Below, piece after piece: positions 47,612 through 58,994 of a stretch of 64,000 nt of DNA. A model generated the notes under the pieces. The model made no database searches. It was not told the DNA's origin and saw only the letters and a program-made list of their open reading frames with translations. The position numbers were made by a program, and so were the translations under genes. The first letter of the stretch is position 1. The number at the start of each line of letters is the position of its first letter. The DNA is from Isoetes taiwanensis (lineage: Eukaryota; Streptophyta; Lycopodiopsida; Isoetales; Isoetaceae), in contig JAJEKV010000025.1 of assembly GCA_021234155.1 (NCBI GenBank), positions 17,723,094-17,787,093 on the forward strand. Reading direction: 5' to 3'.

Positions 47612-47639
47612 GCCCGGCAATGCCGGGCACTATAACTAG
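47612..47639 (+). other. Helitron 3' terminator: hairpin plus CTAG
   Basis: GCCCGGCAATGCCGGGC, then ACTATAA, then CTAG, followed by host T. The 7-nt gap equals that of the second Helitron (50060-51498). Confidence 0.9.
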
Positions 47640-48648
47640 TAATTAATTTAGTTGAGAATTGTGAGTTGCTAAGGAATGTTTTTATTTAACGCATGGTTGA
47701 TGGTTGCATTTGCATCATGAAAGTTGTATTAATTTATATGAGCTATGGTTGGGTTTCTTAGTTGCATGAAATGTGTATTATAGAAATTCTTGAATTATAT
47801 AGGGACATAACTCTTTGATATAGACCTCTGGGGCCGGAGTCTAGGTGCGATGGTCTAGACTCGCGGTTTTTGCAAAGTAAAAATGTTAATGTTACTATTT
47901 GAACATCGGGCGTTGGTACCGTGAGGTACAACATCATGCACAGTTAAGTGGTCCTCCAATGCTGGACGCAGCGTGGATGGGTGTGTACACACGTGGTTAC
48001 CCCGCCTCTATGTCACTGGCCTGATCAGCCGAGTTGACCTTGCTCAGACCCAGAGGAATATTGGTTGCAATGTTGATGCTTTGGTTGCTTGGCTATTGTA
48101 TATGTGGTTTTTCAATGTTGGAATCAAGTTGCAATGGCTATGCTTGGTAAAATTATGCATTGTGGTTATGCTTGTTGGATTAATTACTCCGATTGCAGGG
48201 GCGAGGTTACGGTAAGGCTACGTTATTGTTCTAAGTTAATGCTTTGTGATTATTAATGCTAGATATGACCTAGATCCCCGATCCCCACTTAGTCCGTGTG
48301 ACTAACCCTGTGGTTAATGGTGTAAGCAGAGGTGCAAGACGCTCCAGAGAGTAGCCAAGCTTCGGAAAGGCGAGGGTAGATGCGTGTGGATTGCTGTTCA
48401 ATTAACTTGACTATTATTGTTATTATATATGGGATTGAAGTTAACATTATTTTAAAGCTTTGGGTGTTGTGTGAAGTTTTGCTGAGTAATGGCAAGAATA
48501 ATTTTATATGGGACCTGTATAAAGATTAAATTCTTTACCTAAGTATGCATGTATCAATTCTTGAGTTCCTAAGGTTAAGTAGATCCAACGGTAGAGATTG
48601 ATGGGATCTCCAGTTACCGAGAGGTTAACTGGCCAGGCCCGTCACAGT

Positions 48649-48660
48649 TGGTATCAGAGC
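48649..48660 (+). other. Primer-binding site, copy C (tRNA-iMet)
   Basis: TGGTATCAGAGC two bases after the end of LTR3. Confidence 0.93.
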
Positions 48661-48733
48661 AAAGTTCTGGTTAGTGGATTATGAGATTTTTGATTATTGA
48701 TGACATTTGCTATGGTTCCAGATTCTTGTAGAG

Positions 48734-50059
48734 ATGAGTTCCCCAGGAGGATCCCCAAGAGGAGTTGGACAGGCTGGTGGAGCTGGGCCTAGTGGAACCC
48801 CTGATGTAGTCGATATCTTGCAGGCTATCCAGCAAGTATTGCAGCAGAGTGCCTCGCAACAAAAGACAGCAGCTGATAAGGCAGTGGAGAAGGTGCTGAA
48901 GGACACTAAGAGGGAAGTATTTACTGGAGAAAATGTTACAGGGGATGATGCGGATTCATGGCTTCGTGGGGTTGAGTTTTATTTTAAACTCATTAATGCT
49001 GAAGACTCTGTCAAAGCTGTATTGGCTCAGGCAATGTTGGGTGGATTTGCTACAGTATGGTGGGAGAATTATTTGCGGGACATAAATAAGGTTGCAGGGC
49101 AGGCAACTTGGCAAGAGTTTAAGACTGCTTTTGAAGGACACTTTATGCCTCCCGGATACAAAGTAGACAAGATGAATGAGTTCTTGGACCTGACACAGAA
49201 AGGGACAGTGGCCGAATATAATGAAAAGTTCAGAAGGTTGCAATATCATTGTCCTTTTGAGGATAAAGAGAAGCTTTGTGCTCGGCAGGTTGATATTAAG
49301 AGCACATGTCAATGTCAGGTGTGTCCTATAAGGATTTGGAGCAATTGCTAAGAATCCTGAATCTGACCTAGCTGAGAAAGCAACCTTGGAGAATGCTAAG
49401 AAGAGACAAGCTCCTTCCACATGGCAGACTGGTGGATCTACGAGTAGAGGTAGATTCCCTAGCAGGGGTGGCATGGCTGCATAGGCTGTTAGTATGCAGG
49501 AGGGCGGTCAAAGTCGAGGATCTCGACCTATGTATGCACCTTTGAATGATGAAACCAGGGAAAAGTGTATTAATGAGAATCGATGCTTTAGGTGCAGAGA
49601 AGTTGGTCATTATGGAAGAGATTGTCCGAGAAGGTGGATGGATAGTACTGCCTCGTCTGCATGTTCTCAATGCGGAGGGAAAACAAACCAGTGGTCCAGG
49701 TCGAATTCTAGTGATACTTATGGACAGGGCCAAGGCAGAGGAAATGGAGGCCGAGGTAACCGTGGTGGTCGTGGAGGTTTTTGGGATAATAATAGGGGTG
49801 GCAGAGGACAAGCTAGGGGAGATAACAGGATTATAGCACAAGCTAACCCTGCAGTTGAAGTTAGGGCTGCTCGAATCACGGACCCTCCTGTGGAAAGAAT
49901 GTGCATATATGCTACAGTGGACCAGGGTCGTGTAGATAATCAAGCTGTGGTCATTAGAGTTCCAGGTATTATTCATGGAGTTCCAGTTCTCTTTCTTATT
50001 GATTGTGGTAGTACGCATTGTTTTATTTCCCCAAGGCTGGCAAAGAAACTAGATTTGAA
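48734..50059 (+). pseudogene. Copy C gag and start of protease (broken)
   Basis: Best-preserved gag of the array. The start MSSPGGSPRGVGQAGG at 48734 is followed by about 200 codons of capsid. A deletion of about 14 bp near 49340 (relative to A and B) shifts the frame, and a TAG at 49482-49484 replaces CAG. From 49494 the frame is open through the CCHC knuckle CFRCREVGHYGRDC (49584-49625), the RGG-rich tail and into protease (LIDCGSTHCFISPRLA), so gag and pol are one continuous frame. It is cut at 50059 by a Helitron after LAKKLDL. The frame resumes in phase at 51499 if the Helitron is ignored. Confidence 0.93.
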
Positions 50060-51498
50060 CTAGTAATGGTGCCCAGCGTTGCTGGGCATAAGTTGGGAAT
50101 TTGTGTGGACGAAAACCTATTCAGCTCAGATTCTTTTTCAAAATCTAATATAATAGAAACTATTTGACACCCTTCCTCTTCCCTTTGCCTTTTGCTCTAT
50201 CCAGCATATCCCTTTTTCCTCATTTCCTTATACACTTTTCTTTTTCCTTTTGCCTTTTTTCTCTTTTCCATACACGTCTTCCTTTCTGACAGACTTTTTC
50301 CCTTCTCTTTTTATCCTTTCCCTGTCCTTCCCATTTATCCTTTTCCTTTCCCTTTTCCCATGTCCTTTTCCCCACCTTTTCATGTATCCTTTTTCTTCCT
50401 TTTCCCGTCTTCTTCCGCTTTATCCCTTACCTTTTCCTTTCTCTTTTCCTCCCTCTCCTCTTTTTCTCTTGCCCATTTCCCTTCCCTTCCCCTCTTTTAG
50501 CCTTCCTTTTCCTTTTCCTTTCCCTTCCCTTTTCATTCTTTTGCCACCCTTTTCGTTTTCCCTGTTCCTTTTTTTTTTCCTTTTCTTTTCCCCTTATTTT
50601 TTGTTTTCTCTTTCCATATGCCTCTTTCCATTCCTTTTTCTCTACCTTTTTTATGTGCCCCTTTTCCTCCTTTCTCCACCCTCTCCGTGTCTTTTTGTTG
50701 CTTATTTTTTCCCTTTCTTCACCCTTTCTGTCTTCCCTTTTTTTTTCTCCTGCCCTTATGTCCTTCCCTTTTCTCAATTCCCACTTCCCTTTTTCTAATG
50801 CCATTTTTCCAAGTTCTATTTCCTTCTTTGCCCCTCCCTCTTTTTCCCTTCCTCTTTTCCCATCCTTTTCTTATTCCCCCTTTTCCCTACCTTTTTCCTT
50901 ATTTTTCCAACCTTTCACTCTTTTCCTTTTCTTGGTGCCCCTTTGCCCTTTCCTTTCTCTCTCTCTTTTCCTTTCCCATGCCATTTTCCCTTCCCTTTTC
51001 TTCTTTCCTCATACTTTCCCTTTTTCTCCTTTTTCCCATGCTCTTTTTTCCTTTCCTTTTCCCATGCTCGTTTAATTCCTTTTCCCATTCACCCTTTTTC
51101 CCACTTTTTCCCTTTTTCCTATGCCTTTTCCCCTTCCTTTTTTCCCTTTACCTCTTTCCCTTTTCCTCGTGCCCTTTTCTCAAGTTCCCTTCCCCCTCCC
51201 TTTTGATTTTCTCTATCCCTTTTCCCATGCATTTTTCTCTTCTCTTATCCCCACCCTTTTACCTTTCTCCTTTTCACTTTTCCCCGTGCCCCTTTGCCTC
51301 CTCACGTTCTCTCTTTCCTCCTCCCTTTTCCTCCCTTTTCTTTTACCCTTTCCCTATAAGAGATCAAAACATGACCAATCACAGTGGTAGGAAGTTGTGC
51401 AAGAAATTTCGGCCTTTGGATGCACCTAGATGACCTCAGCCATTCAAATTAGGGCTTGATCCAATCCAAGAATTACGGTATAACATTATAATATAAGA
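50060..51498 (-). mobile_element. Non-autonomous Helitron in copy C protease, mostly a polypyrimidine/polypurine tract
   Basis: On the minus strand it begins TCTTATATTATAATG (51498 leftward) and ends with hairpin GCCCAGCAACGCTGGGC (50087-50071), 7 nt and CTAG (50063-50060). It sits exactly between A and T of the host sequence GAA|TATGATT, as read in A and B, without target duplication. The middle, about 50165-51355, is nearly pure pyrimidine on the plus strand, a degenerate TTTTCC/CCTTTT mixture. Its many open frames rich in Phe, Ser, Pro and Leu are artefacts of this composition. No gene. Confidence 0.93.
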
Positions 51499-54400
51499 TA
51501 TGATTAGCCGGGACCCTAGATATGTGGAGTTGGCTGATGGTAAAATTAAGACTTCTTATGCTAAGGTAGACAATCTTGAATTCCAAGTAGGAGATCTTGA
51601 GTCCCATACTAGTTTTGAAGTATTAAGCCTAGGGAAGTATGATGCTATTCTAGGAATGTCATGGTTAAGGCCACATAAAGCTTGCATTGATTGCGGAGAG
51701 CAAACAGTTACATGCCAAAGTCCTAATGGAGATAAGCATGTGCTGGAAGGATTGCCTTTGTCATTAGTGGTTACACCTTTGTCTCGGAAAAGTTTTAAGA
51801 AACAGATTAAGAAGGGTTGCATAAGAATGGGATGTGCATTGTTGTTAGATTCATTTTTGGGTACTGCGGAGTTGCAGGAACAACCTATTGCTCCTGAGAT
51901 CCAGAAGGTGTTGGATGAGTTTTCTGATGTGTTTCCTAAAGAATTAACAGAATTGCCTCCACATAGAATGGTGGATCATGAGATAGAACTTGTTCCTAGG
52001 GCTGAACCCACATCAAGGCCACCATATAGATTTCATGCATTAGAGATGGCTGAATTGAAGAAACAGTTAGCGGAAATATTGGAACAAGGATTTATACGGC
52101 CGAGTGTTTCTCCATTTGGGGCGCCAGTTTTGTTTGTAAAAAAGAAAGATGGGACATTAAGGTTGTGTATTGATTACTGCATGCTTAACCAAGTTACAGT
52201 GAAGAATAGATATGCATTGCCTAGGGTTGATGATTTATTTGACCAGTTGGGACAAGCTAAGTACTTCACAAAAATTGATCTACGATCTGGATATCATCAG
52301 ATCCGGATCAAGGATACAGATATTTATAAGACTGCCTTTAGGACACGCTACGGACATTACGAGTTTGTTGTAATGCCCTTTGGGTTGACAAATGCTCCCG
52401 CCACCTTTATGCGCCTAATGAATGAGATATTCCGATCTTTCTTGGATAAGTTTATATTGGTTTTCTTTGATGATATTTTGGTATATTCCAGGACATTAGA
52501 GGAGCATGTGGAACATGTAAAGCAGACATTAGCTATTTTGCGGCAAGAAAGGTTGTATGGTAAGCTATCTAAGTGTTCTTTTGCACAAACTAGGTTGGTA
52601 TACCTTGGGGATGTTATTTCAGAGAAGGGATTGGAGCCAGATCCTTCTAAGGTTGAGGCAGTTAGGGATTGGCCCACACCAAAGACGGTGAAGGAGGTAA
52701 GATCATTTTTTGGGATTAGCGGGTTATTACCGCAAATTTGTTCCTAAATTTGCAAAGATTGCTGCTCCTTTGACTTCTTTGTTGGGTAAGAAGAATGATT
52801 TGCATTGGACTGATAGTTGTCAAGAAAGTTTCCAGAAGTTAAAGGATGTTTTGATTAGTGCACCAATTTTAAGGATTCCCGACATGAATATACCCTTCCA
52901 TGTAGTCACTGATGCTTCTGGGAAAGCTGTAGGAGGAGTCTTGCTGCAGGATGGCCGAGTTTGTGCTTATATATCTCGTAAGTTGTCTCCTGCTGAACAA
53001 AATTACCCAGTGCATGATCTGGAAATGTTGGCCATTATCCATGCCTTAAGGGTATGGAGACATTATTTATTGGGTTGTCGTTTCTTTTTGAAGACTGACC
53101 ACCAAAATTTGAAGTATTTTGCAAAACAGCCATATTTGAATAATAGGCAAAGGAGGTGGATGCAACTAAGGGAAGAGTATGATTTTGAAATTGAATATCA
53201 ACCTAGCAAAGAAAATGTGATTGCTGATGCTTTGTCTAGAAGGTCATTTTTAACCTCTATTAATGTGCTACAAGGGCAATGGGATGCAGATATTCTTAGC
53301 AAATTGAGGAATAATCCATATTTTGCACCTGTGTTGGAGAACCCCCAAGATTTTCTGAGGTATGCATTGTCTAAAGGAGTTTTGTATTATAATGGCCGTA
53401 TATGTATTCCTAATGATCAGGAGTTGAGGTTGAGGTTGAGGTTGCTAGATGAAGCACATGATAGTCCTTTAGCGGGCCACCCAGGGGTACACAAAACTTT
53501 GAGGAAAATGCGTCAGAATTTCTTTTGGCCCGGACAGAAAAGGATGATTAAGGAGTATGTGGCTAGGTGTTTATCTTGTCAAAAAGTAAAAGCATCAAGG
53601 TTTAGGGAGCCTGGAGAATTACAACCTTTAGTAATTCCATCTTCTAAGTGGGAGAGTATTTCCATGGACTTCATTGTTGAGCTTCCCCGGACACGTTCAG
53701 GTTATGATGCAATTTATGTTGTGGTTGATCGACTAACTAAGCAGGCCCATTTTATGTCTACAAAGACTACTGCTACGGCAATGGATATTGCTAAGTTATT
53801 TGTTAAGGAGATTTTTAGGTTGCATGGGATGCCGGCCACTATTTCATCAGATCGGGATACAAAGTTTATGAGCCAATTTTGGCAAGGGTTATTTCAAAAT
53901 ATTGGAACTAAGTTATATGCCAGTACATCTTATCGTCCTCAAGCAGATGGCCAAGTGGAACGAGTTAATCAAGTTTTAGAAGATATGCTCAGAATGTATG
54001 TGCCTAGTCAACCGAAGGTATGGGATTGCTATTTGTATTTGGCCGAGTTTGCATACAACAACACTTATCAAGATTCCATCAAAATGAGTCCTTTTGAGGC
54101 AATGTATGGTAAGGAGTGTCGTTGTCCTCTTAATTGGAGAGATCCTCAATGCAATGTTGAAGCAGCTAATGAAGTAGCGGAGGACATGGATGCTCAGCTA
54201 AGGAGACTTCGCCAGAATTTGGTTGTGGCACAAAATAGACAGAAGCAGTATGCAAATAAGAGACGTAGACCACTTGAATTTCAAAAAGGGGATTATGTGT
54301 TCTTGAGGGTTAATCCCAAGCAGAGCTCACTGGCATTTAAAAGTGCAAGTAAATGGGCCCCTAGGTATGCGGGTCCGTATGAAATTTTGGAACGTATTGG

Positions 54401-54698
54401 CAAGGTGGCTTACAGGTTGGAGTTACCCTCGCACTTGAAAGTACATAACGTTTTCCATGTGAGTAACTTGAGGAAGTATGTTTTTTATCCTTCCCATATG
54501 CTGGGGGACGATGATTTGGTAAGCAGTGAGAACTTTCTGTACCCCCGACCAGAACGTATTCTACGAGAGGAAACCCGTCGCTTAAGGAGGCGAACAATAC
54601 AGAGATTTTTGGTTCAATGGGCAGGTTGTCCTGAGGAAGATGCCACATGGGAAGATGCCAATTGGATTCTTCGTGAGTTTCCAGAGATGCGCCCATGA
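51499..54698 (+). pseudogene. Copy C pol: protease remainder, RT, RNase H, integrase, chromodomain; one frameshift
   Basis: The first frame (to 52747) holds the rest of protease ([12 protein letters not shown]), the linker ([20 protein letters not shown]) and RT ([39 protein letters not shown]). At the T-run 52706-52711 one extra T shifts the frame. The second frame (52710-54698, 662 codons) holds RNase H (VTDASGKAVGG, KTDHQNLKYF, VIADALSRR), the integrase zinc region (HDSPLAGHPGVHKTL..CLSCQKVK), the integrase core with SMDFIVELPRT, SSDRDTKF and GQVERVNQ (D, D, E), and a C-terminal chromodomain-like segment (FLVQWAGCPEEDATWEDANW). No other lesion seen. Apart from the Helitron, this is the closest to intact in the window. 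Confidence 0.95.
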
Positions 54699-54728
54699 GG
54701 ACATGGGTTGAAGTTTTGGAGGAGAGAC

Positions 54729-57122
54729 TGTAACAGACCTAGGATTTTGAGGTACATTGTGGAATTATTTTATGAAAAGATGCAAAGGAATAATAATTAA
54801 AATACCATGCATGCAGAGTATATATCGTATATGTAGAGATTATATGGATAAATATACTGGAGGTTAGCAATAAATACAAATACAGTGAATATTGAGGCAT
54901 GTGATGGTGAAGCATTCGGAAGGAGATAGATTGCAGAGGGATTGCTAAAGGAGCGAGTTGCGTGCAGAGTTCTGGGAGCGTGTTGGAGTGCAGACGAAGC
55001 AAGCGGGATTCCAGGTGGGGATAAGACTTACACCTGGGGTTTTTCTAGAGTAGTATCTCTGCGCTTGTTGTTTTTTTTTTATTTGTTTGTTGTTATGCAT
55101 TCAACAGGGGATTAGAATTGGAATATATGAGCATGGAATTAGAATTGGATTATGTGAGCATGGTTGTAAACATAAACGCCAGGTTTATGAATAGTGATTC
55201 TTTGGTATTGGAATACTGTGGCTTGCATGGCTAGTAATGTAATTAATATTTTCCTAATATTTTCCATCAAGAAATAGCTGTAACTGTAATCTATGATAGA
55301 AGAAGCTGGAATGGTTTAGATTGGTTAGAATTTGGAAGAATGGATTAAAATCTAAATTGATGAAGCAAGAAGAAGCAAGGACAGCAGTATTTTCTTGCAT
55401 GCAGCAGGGCAGCGTCGGCATGATCCTATTGAATGTGAATGCTTGGAAAGCATGAGAATCGCCCTAAAATGGGCCGATTTGGGCCTTAGGAAGGCCGAAA
55501 TGTGGAAAGAATACAGAATCAGGAAGATTGGGACAGAATTTGGCTGCAAATATCATGGTCTTGGTACCCGAGAATCGACACAGAACTGCCGGAAAACTGG
55601 CTGAAATGGCTTGGAAGCCTCTTTGCCAGCAAAATCGGAAAGCTTCATGGGCTTTCCAAGCCAAATTGATGACCTGGATGCTAGGTCCGGCAGCTGCTGG
55701 TCGGATTTCTATCAGGAAGAAAAATCAGTTAGAATCATCTTTTTCGGCCACAAACAGTATGATTTGGCATGGAAATCCCTGTAAAAGCCAGAATCGGCTG
55801 CACCCAAGAGGTTTTGGGCTGGATCCGATGGCTTGGAGGCCGGATTCACGAGCTGCAGGCCGTGTTAGTAAACTGTACGTTAGGTTTAAAAAGGTTAAAT
55901 TAATAGTTAGTTCAACATGTTAACGAAATGTTAACAAAAAGATAAAGGTTAATTTAAGAATTAGTGGTGTCATTGGATATAAGCTATTTATGGTTATTAA
56001 TGGACAAATTTACAGGTTAGCTAGTTAGATATTGGGGTATGTTGGAATTAGCCAGATGAATGATGGCCGCCAAAACCATTAAATCAATTAGCAAAGATAT
56101 GGAGGTAACCGTCGTTAAGGTCCTAGATAATGATTGGATAAAAATAATTAATTTAGTTGAGAATTGTGAGTTGCTAAGGAATGTTTTTATTTAACGCATG
56201 GTTGATGGTTGCATTTGCATCATGAAAGTTGTATTAATTTATATGAGCTATGGTTGGGTTTCTTAGTTGCATGAAATGTGTATTATAGAAATTCTTGAAT
56301 TATATAGGGGCATAACTCTTTGATATAGACCTCTGGGGCCGGAGTCTAGGTGCGATGGTCTAGACTCGCGGTTTTTGCGCAGTAAAAATATTAATGTTAC
56401 TATTTGAACATCGGGCGTTGGTACCGTGAGGTACAACGTCATGCACAGTTAAGTGGTCCTCCAATGCTGGACGCAGCGTGGATGGGTGTGTATACACGTG
56501 GTTACCCCGCCTCGGACCCAGAGGAATATTGGTTGCAATGTTGATGCTTTGGTTGCTTGGCTATTGTATATGTGGTTTTTCAATGTTGGAATCAAGTTGC
56601 AATGGCTATGCTTGGTAAAATTATGCATTGTGGTTATGCTTGTTGGATTAATTACTCGGATTGCAGGGGCGAGGTTACGGTAAGGCTACGTTATTGTTCT
56701 AAGTTAATGCTTTGTGATTATTAATGCTAGATATGACCTAGATCCCCGATCCCCACTTAGTCCGTGTGACTAACCCCATGGTTAATGGTGTAAGCAGAGG
56801 TGCAAGACGCTCCAGAGAGTAGCCAAGCTTCGGAAAGGCGAGGGTAGATGCGTGTGGATTGCTGTTCAATTAACTTGACTATTATTGTTATTATATATGG
56901 GATTGAAGTTAACATTATTTTAAAGCTTTGGGTGTTGTGTGAAGTTTTACTGAGTAATGGCAAGAATAATTTTATTTGGGACCTTAGAGCATGTATAAAG
57001 ATTAAATTCTTTACCTAAGTATGCATATATCAATTCTTGAGTTCCTAAGGTTAAGTAGATCCAACGGTAGAGATTGATGGGATCTCCAGTTACCGAGAGG
57101 TTAACTGGCCAGGCCCGTCACA
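54729..57122 (+). repeat. LTR4, complete terminal LTR of the array (2394 bp)
   Basis: Begins TGTAACAGACCTAGG right after the polypurine tract and ends CCAGGCCCGTCACA. It is the only unbroken LTR and the reference for the others, although it lacks about 38 bp near 56515 that LTR1 and LTR3 have. After it the sequence is LINE coding DNA, so this is the outer edge of the array. The following bases CATGC (57123-57127) would be one half of a target duplication, but the other half is lost at the truncated LTR1. Confidence 0.95.
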
Positions 57123-57427
57123 CATGCTGCTATGAAGAGAATGCTGCCACTGTCATGCTGCACGCGCACCCACAAGTAGCGACTGTACCTGTCTGTTTTG
57201 TGTAGCGAGACTGAGTGCCCCAAGGTTGCACGATAGTAGCAGACAACCCCGCCATGCCCTCGCTTGCCTGTGCACTCATTGAACACCGAGAAATGCAGAT
57301 AGCCTGGGAGGTTCGGCAGTCTGTGCCCTGCATGTTCCCATGTTTCCATGATGAAAATATCTGGTGCAATAAAGTTGAGACTCTCCCCTTTCTGCCACGG
57401 GAAGCCCCGACAGTTCCAAGATACCAT
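57123..57427 (-). pseudogene. LINE ORF2 start: APE-type endonuclease, cut by LTR4
   Basis: Reading leftward: MVSWNCRGFPWQKGESL, then DIFIMETWEH and GHGGVVCYYRA, the beginning of an AP-endonuclease-like domain (NCRG and xxETW motifs). Only about 100 residues remain before the LTR4 terminus; the open frame's last few residues are encoded by the LTR. The start is 16 bp after the ORF1 stop, a normal LINE arrangement. Confidence 0.85.
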
Positions 57428-57442
57428 ACGGAGGCACAGTTC

Positions 57443-58994
57443 CTATTTGTTGGCATTTGATGTAGACGCTCGATGATCTGTTCCGGTTGCAGGGGGAGCA
57501 GTGTGCCGCGCCTGAGCAACAGTTGCAGGAGCAGCGGGAGCAGAAGGTGCAGTAGGGGTACTGGTGGCAGTAGCAGGAGTGGCAGCAGCTTGATGCATTA
57601 CACCAGTGACCTCAGCAAGCGTCGGCCTAAAAATGCGAAGCTTGCCTCGGACCAGGCCTGCAGCACCTCCTCGACGACGGACGTCCCTGACTTGGGCCAG
57701 CTGCTGCCGGCGGGACTCCTGTTGCATCGGAGTAAGATCCTGGTCGACATACAGAGTAGTCTCCTTCAATTGCCTACTCTGACGCAGAATTGCCTCACTG
57801 ACTCGCATGTCTGCCACCGTGAAAGTGACAACGCGCGGGCGATCTGTGCGTTCAGCCCCAAGGCGGCTTGCTCGAACAATGTGCACTGTAGTCTGAAATG
57901 CCATGCGAGATAGGATCTGATTCCGGATGCGCTTGGTGAGATCCTCTCCTGCCTCCTTCGAGAGTCCACGTACCACCACATTATGATGCCAGCAGCCCTG
58001 CTCCTTCTGCTCACTAAGTCGCGGGGCAACGTTAGTTGTTCCAGCAGGTGATGCCTGTTGTCTGGAGTATGTGGGCTATTCACAGCAAGGGCGATGTGGT
58101 GTGCGAGATGGAACAGGTGGTGTCTGTCTGCATGTTTGGCGACTTGTGGGCTGTGGGGCATGTGTGCTTGTCTGGCCCCGTGTTGCGGCCTCTGCTGCCT
58201 GGAGTCGGGAGCCTAGCTCCTATTGAAATCTTTGCTGCTTGGCCAACTCATTCGTGCACTGCTATAATTGTTCATGGACCTCGGCATGGAGGTCCCTGCC
58301 TTGCCGGGTAATGGCTGCTCGGAGCTCCTGTATCTCCTGGTCTTGTGTCTCAGCCCTACTCTGTAGGGTTCTTAGCTCTGTCTGGATGGCTTCGAAGGTG
58401 GCTCGGGCATTTCGTATTATGGTGGCAGACACCTCAGCTTCTGACTCGAGGCGGAAGATAGTTGCCACTGTATCCTGCTCAACATCCTGCTTGTCCCGTG
58501 CCATAGTCTCTATGGTGGTGAGGAGGGAATCCACGCGAGCTCGCAAGTCAGCAAGGCTCTGCTTATTCTGTTGCCTCTCAAAGTGTGCCAAGCGAAGCCC
58601 ATCTTCGCTGCATGTGGGTTTCCATCTCTGCAATTCGTTGCCTTTCCGCTGCCAACTGTCTTTTGAGCACGTGGGACGCTGAAGATTGTATCTCTATTGC
58701 CAGTCCTGCAATCCGGGTTCTGTTGCCCTTAATCTGTTCCTCCAGTTGTTTCATGGCCCTTGTCTGCGCCTGTGTCGGGCTTGAGCAGCCTTCATCCATC
58801 TCCCGGGTCAATCTCATAGATTGGGCCTTCGCCCGGGCCTCCCTCCTCATGGAAGAGGTTTCTCCCTTGTCTTTGTTATCCGACCGGGGCCGTTTTCGCG
58901 GAGGTCCCTCCCCCTGATTCTCCCAGGTGGGCTGGGGCTGGGGAATGTCTCCCTCCAAATGGTGGTCTGGGCAAGGGGCTACAGAAGCGGTCAT
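57443..58994 (-). pseudogene. LINE ORF1 (nucleic-acid-binding protein), frameshifted
   Basis: The start is probably MTASVAPCPDHHLEGD at 58994. The N-terminal part is charged and Pro-rich. The middle (58262-58750) is a long coiled coil (LADLRARVDSLLTTIETMAR, LQSRAETQDQEIQEL). The C-terminal part (57443-57979) looks like the RNA-binding region of L1-type ORF1 (NVVVRGLSKEAGEDLTKRI, TLYVDQDLTPMQQESRRQQL) and ends in an Ala/Pro/Thr-rich tail. It spans three frames, so at least two indels have occurred. It is collinear with the endonuclease remnant immediately downstream. Confidence 0.82.

Larger units (their letters stand above)
29671..47639 (+). mobile_element. Helitron inserted in LTR3, itself carrying nested element E
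   Basis: The insertion begins TCTACTTTG directly after an A and ends CTAG directly before a T, the Helitron rule (5'-TC...CTRR-3' inserted at A|T without target duplication). A 17-nt hairpin GCCCGGCAATGCCGGGC (47612-47628) lies 7 nt before the CTAG, as expected of a Helitron terminator. Removing nested element E (29771-43027 plus one GCCGG) leaves about 4.7 kb. I found no Rep/helicase gene, so it looks non-autonomous. A second hairpin, GCCCGGCAACGCCGGGC, at 47370-47386 may be a bypassed older terminator. Confidence 0.88.
28246..48646 (+). repeat. LTR3 of the array, shared by copies B and C, split by an 18-kb Helitron block
   Basis: The left part, 28246-29670, begins TGTAACAGACC and ends TGGATAAAAA. 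The right part, 47640-48646, begins TAATTAATTTAG and ends GTCACA. Joined, the two parts match LTR4 across the break with no base lost or gained. It follows copy B's polypurine tract and precedes copy C's primer-binding site. Confidence 0.95.

Noticed and set aside
50192-51433. Several long open frames rich in Phe, Ser, Pro and Leu
   Set aside because: They come from the homopyrimidine tract, which cannot form stop codons on the plus strand; five frames overlap and none has a motif.
57123-57127. CATGC as target-site duplication of the gypsy array
   Set aside because: The matching left-hand copy cannot be seen because LTR1 is truncated, so the duplication cannot be shown.
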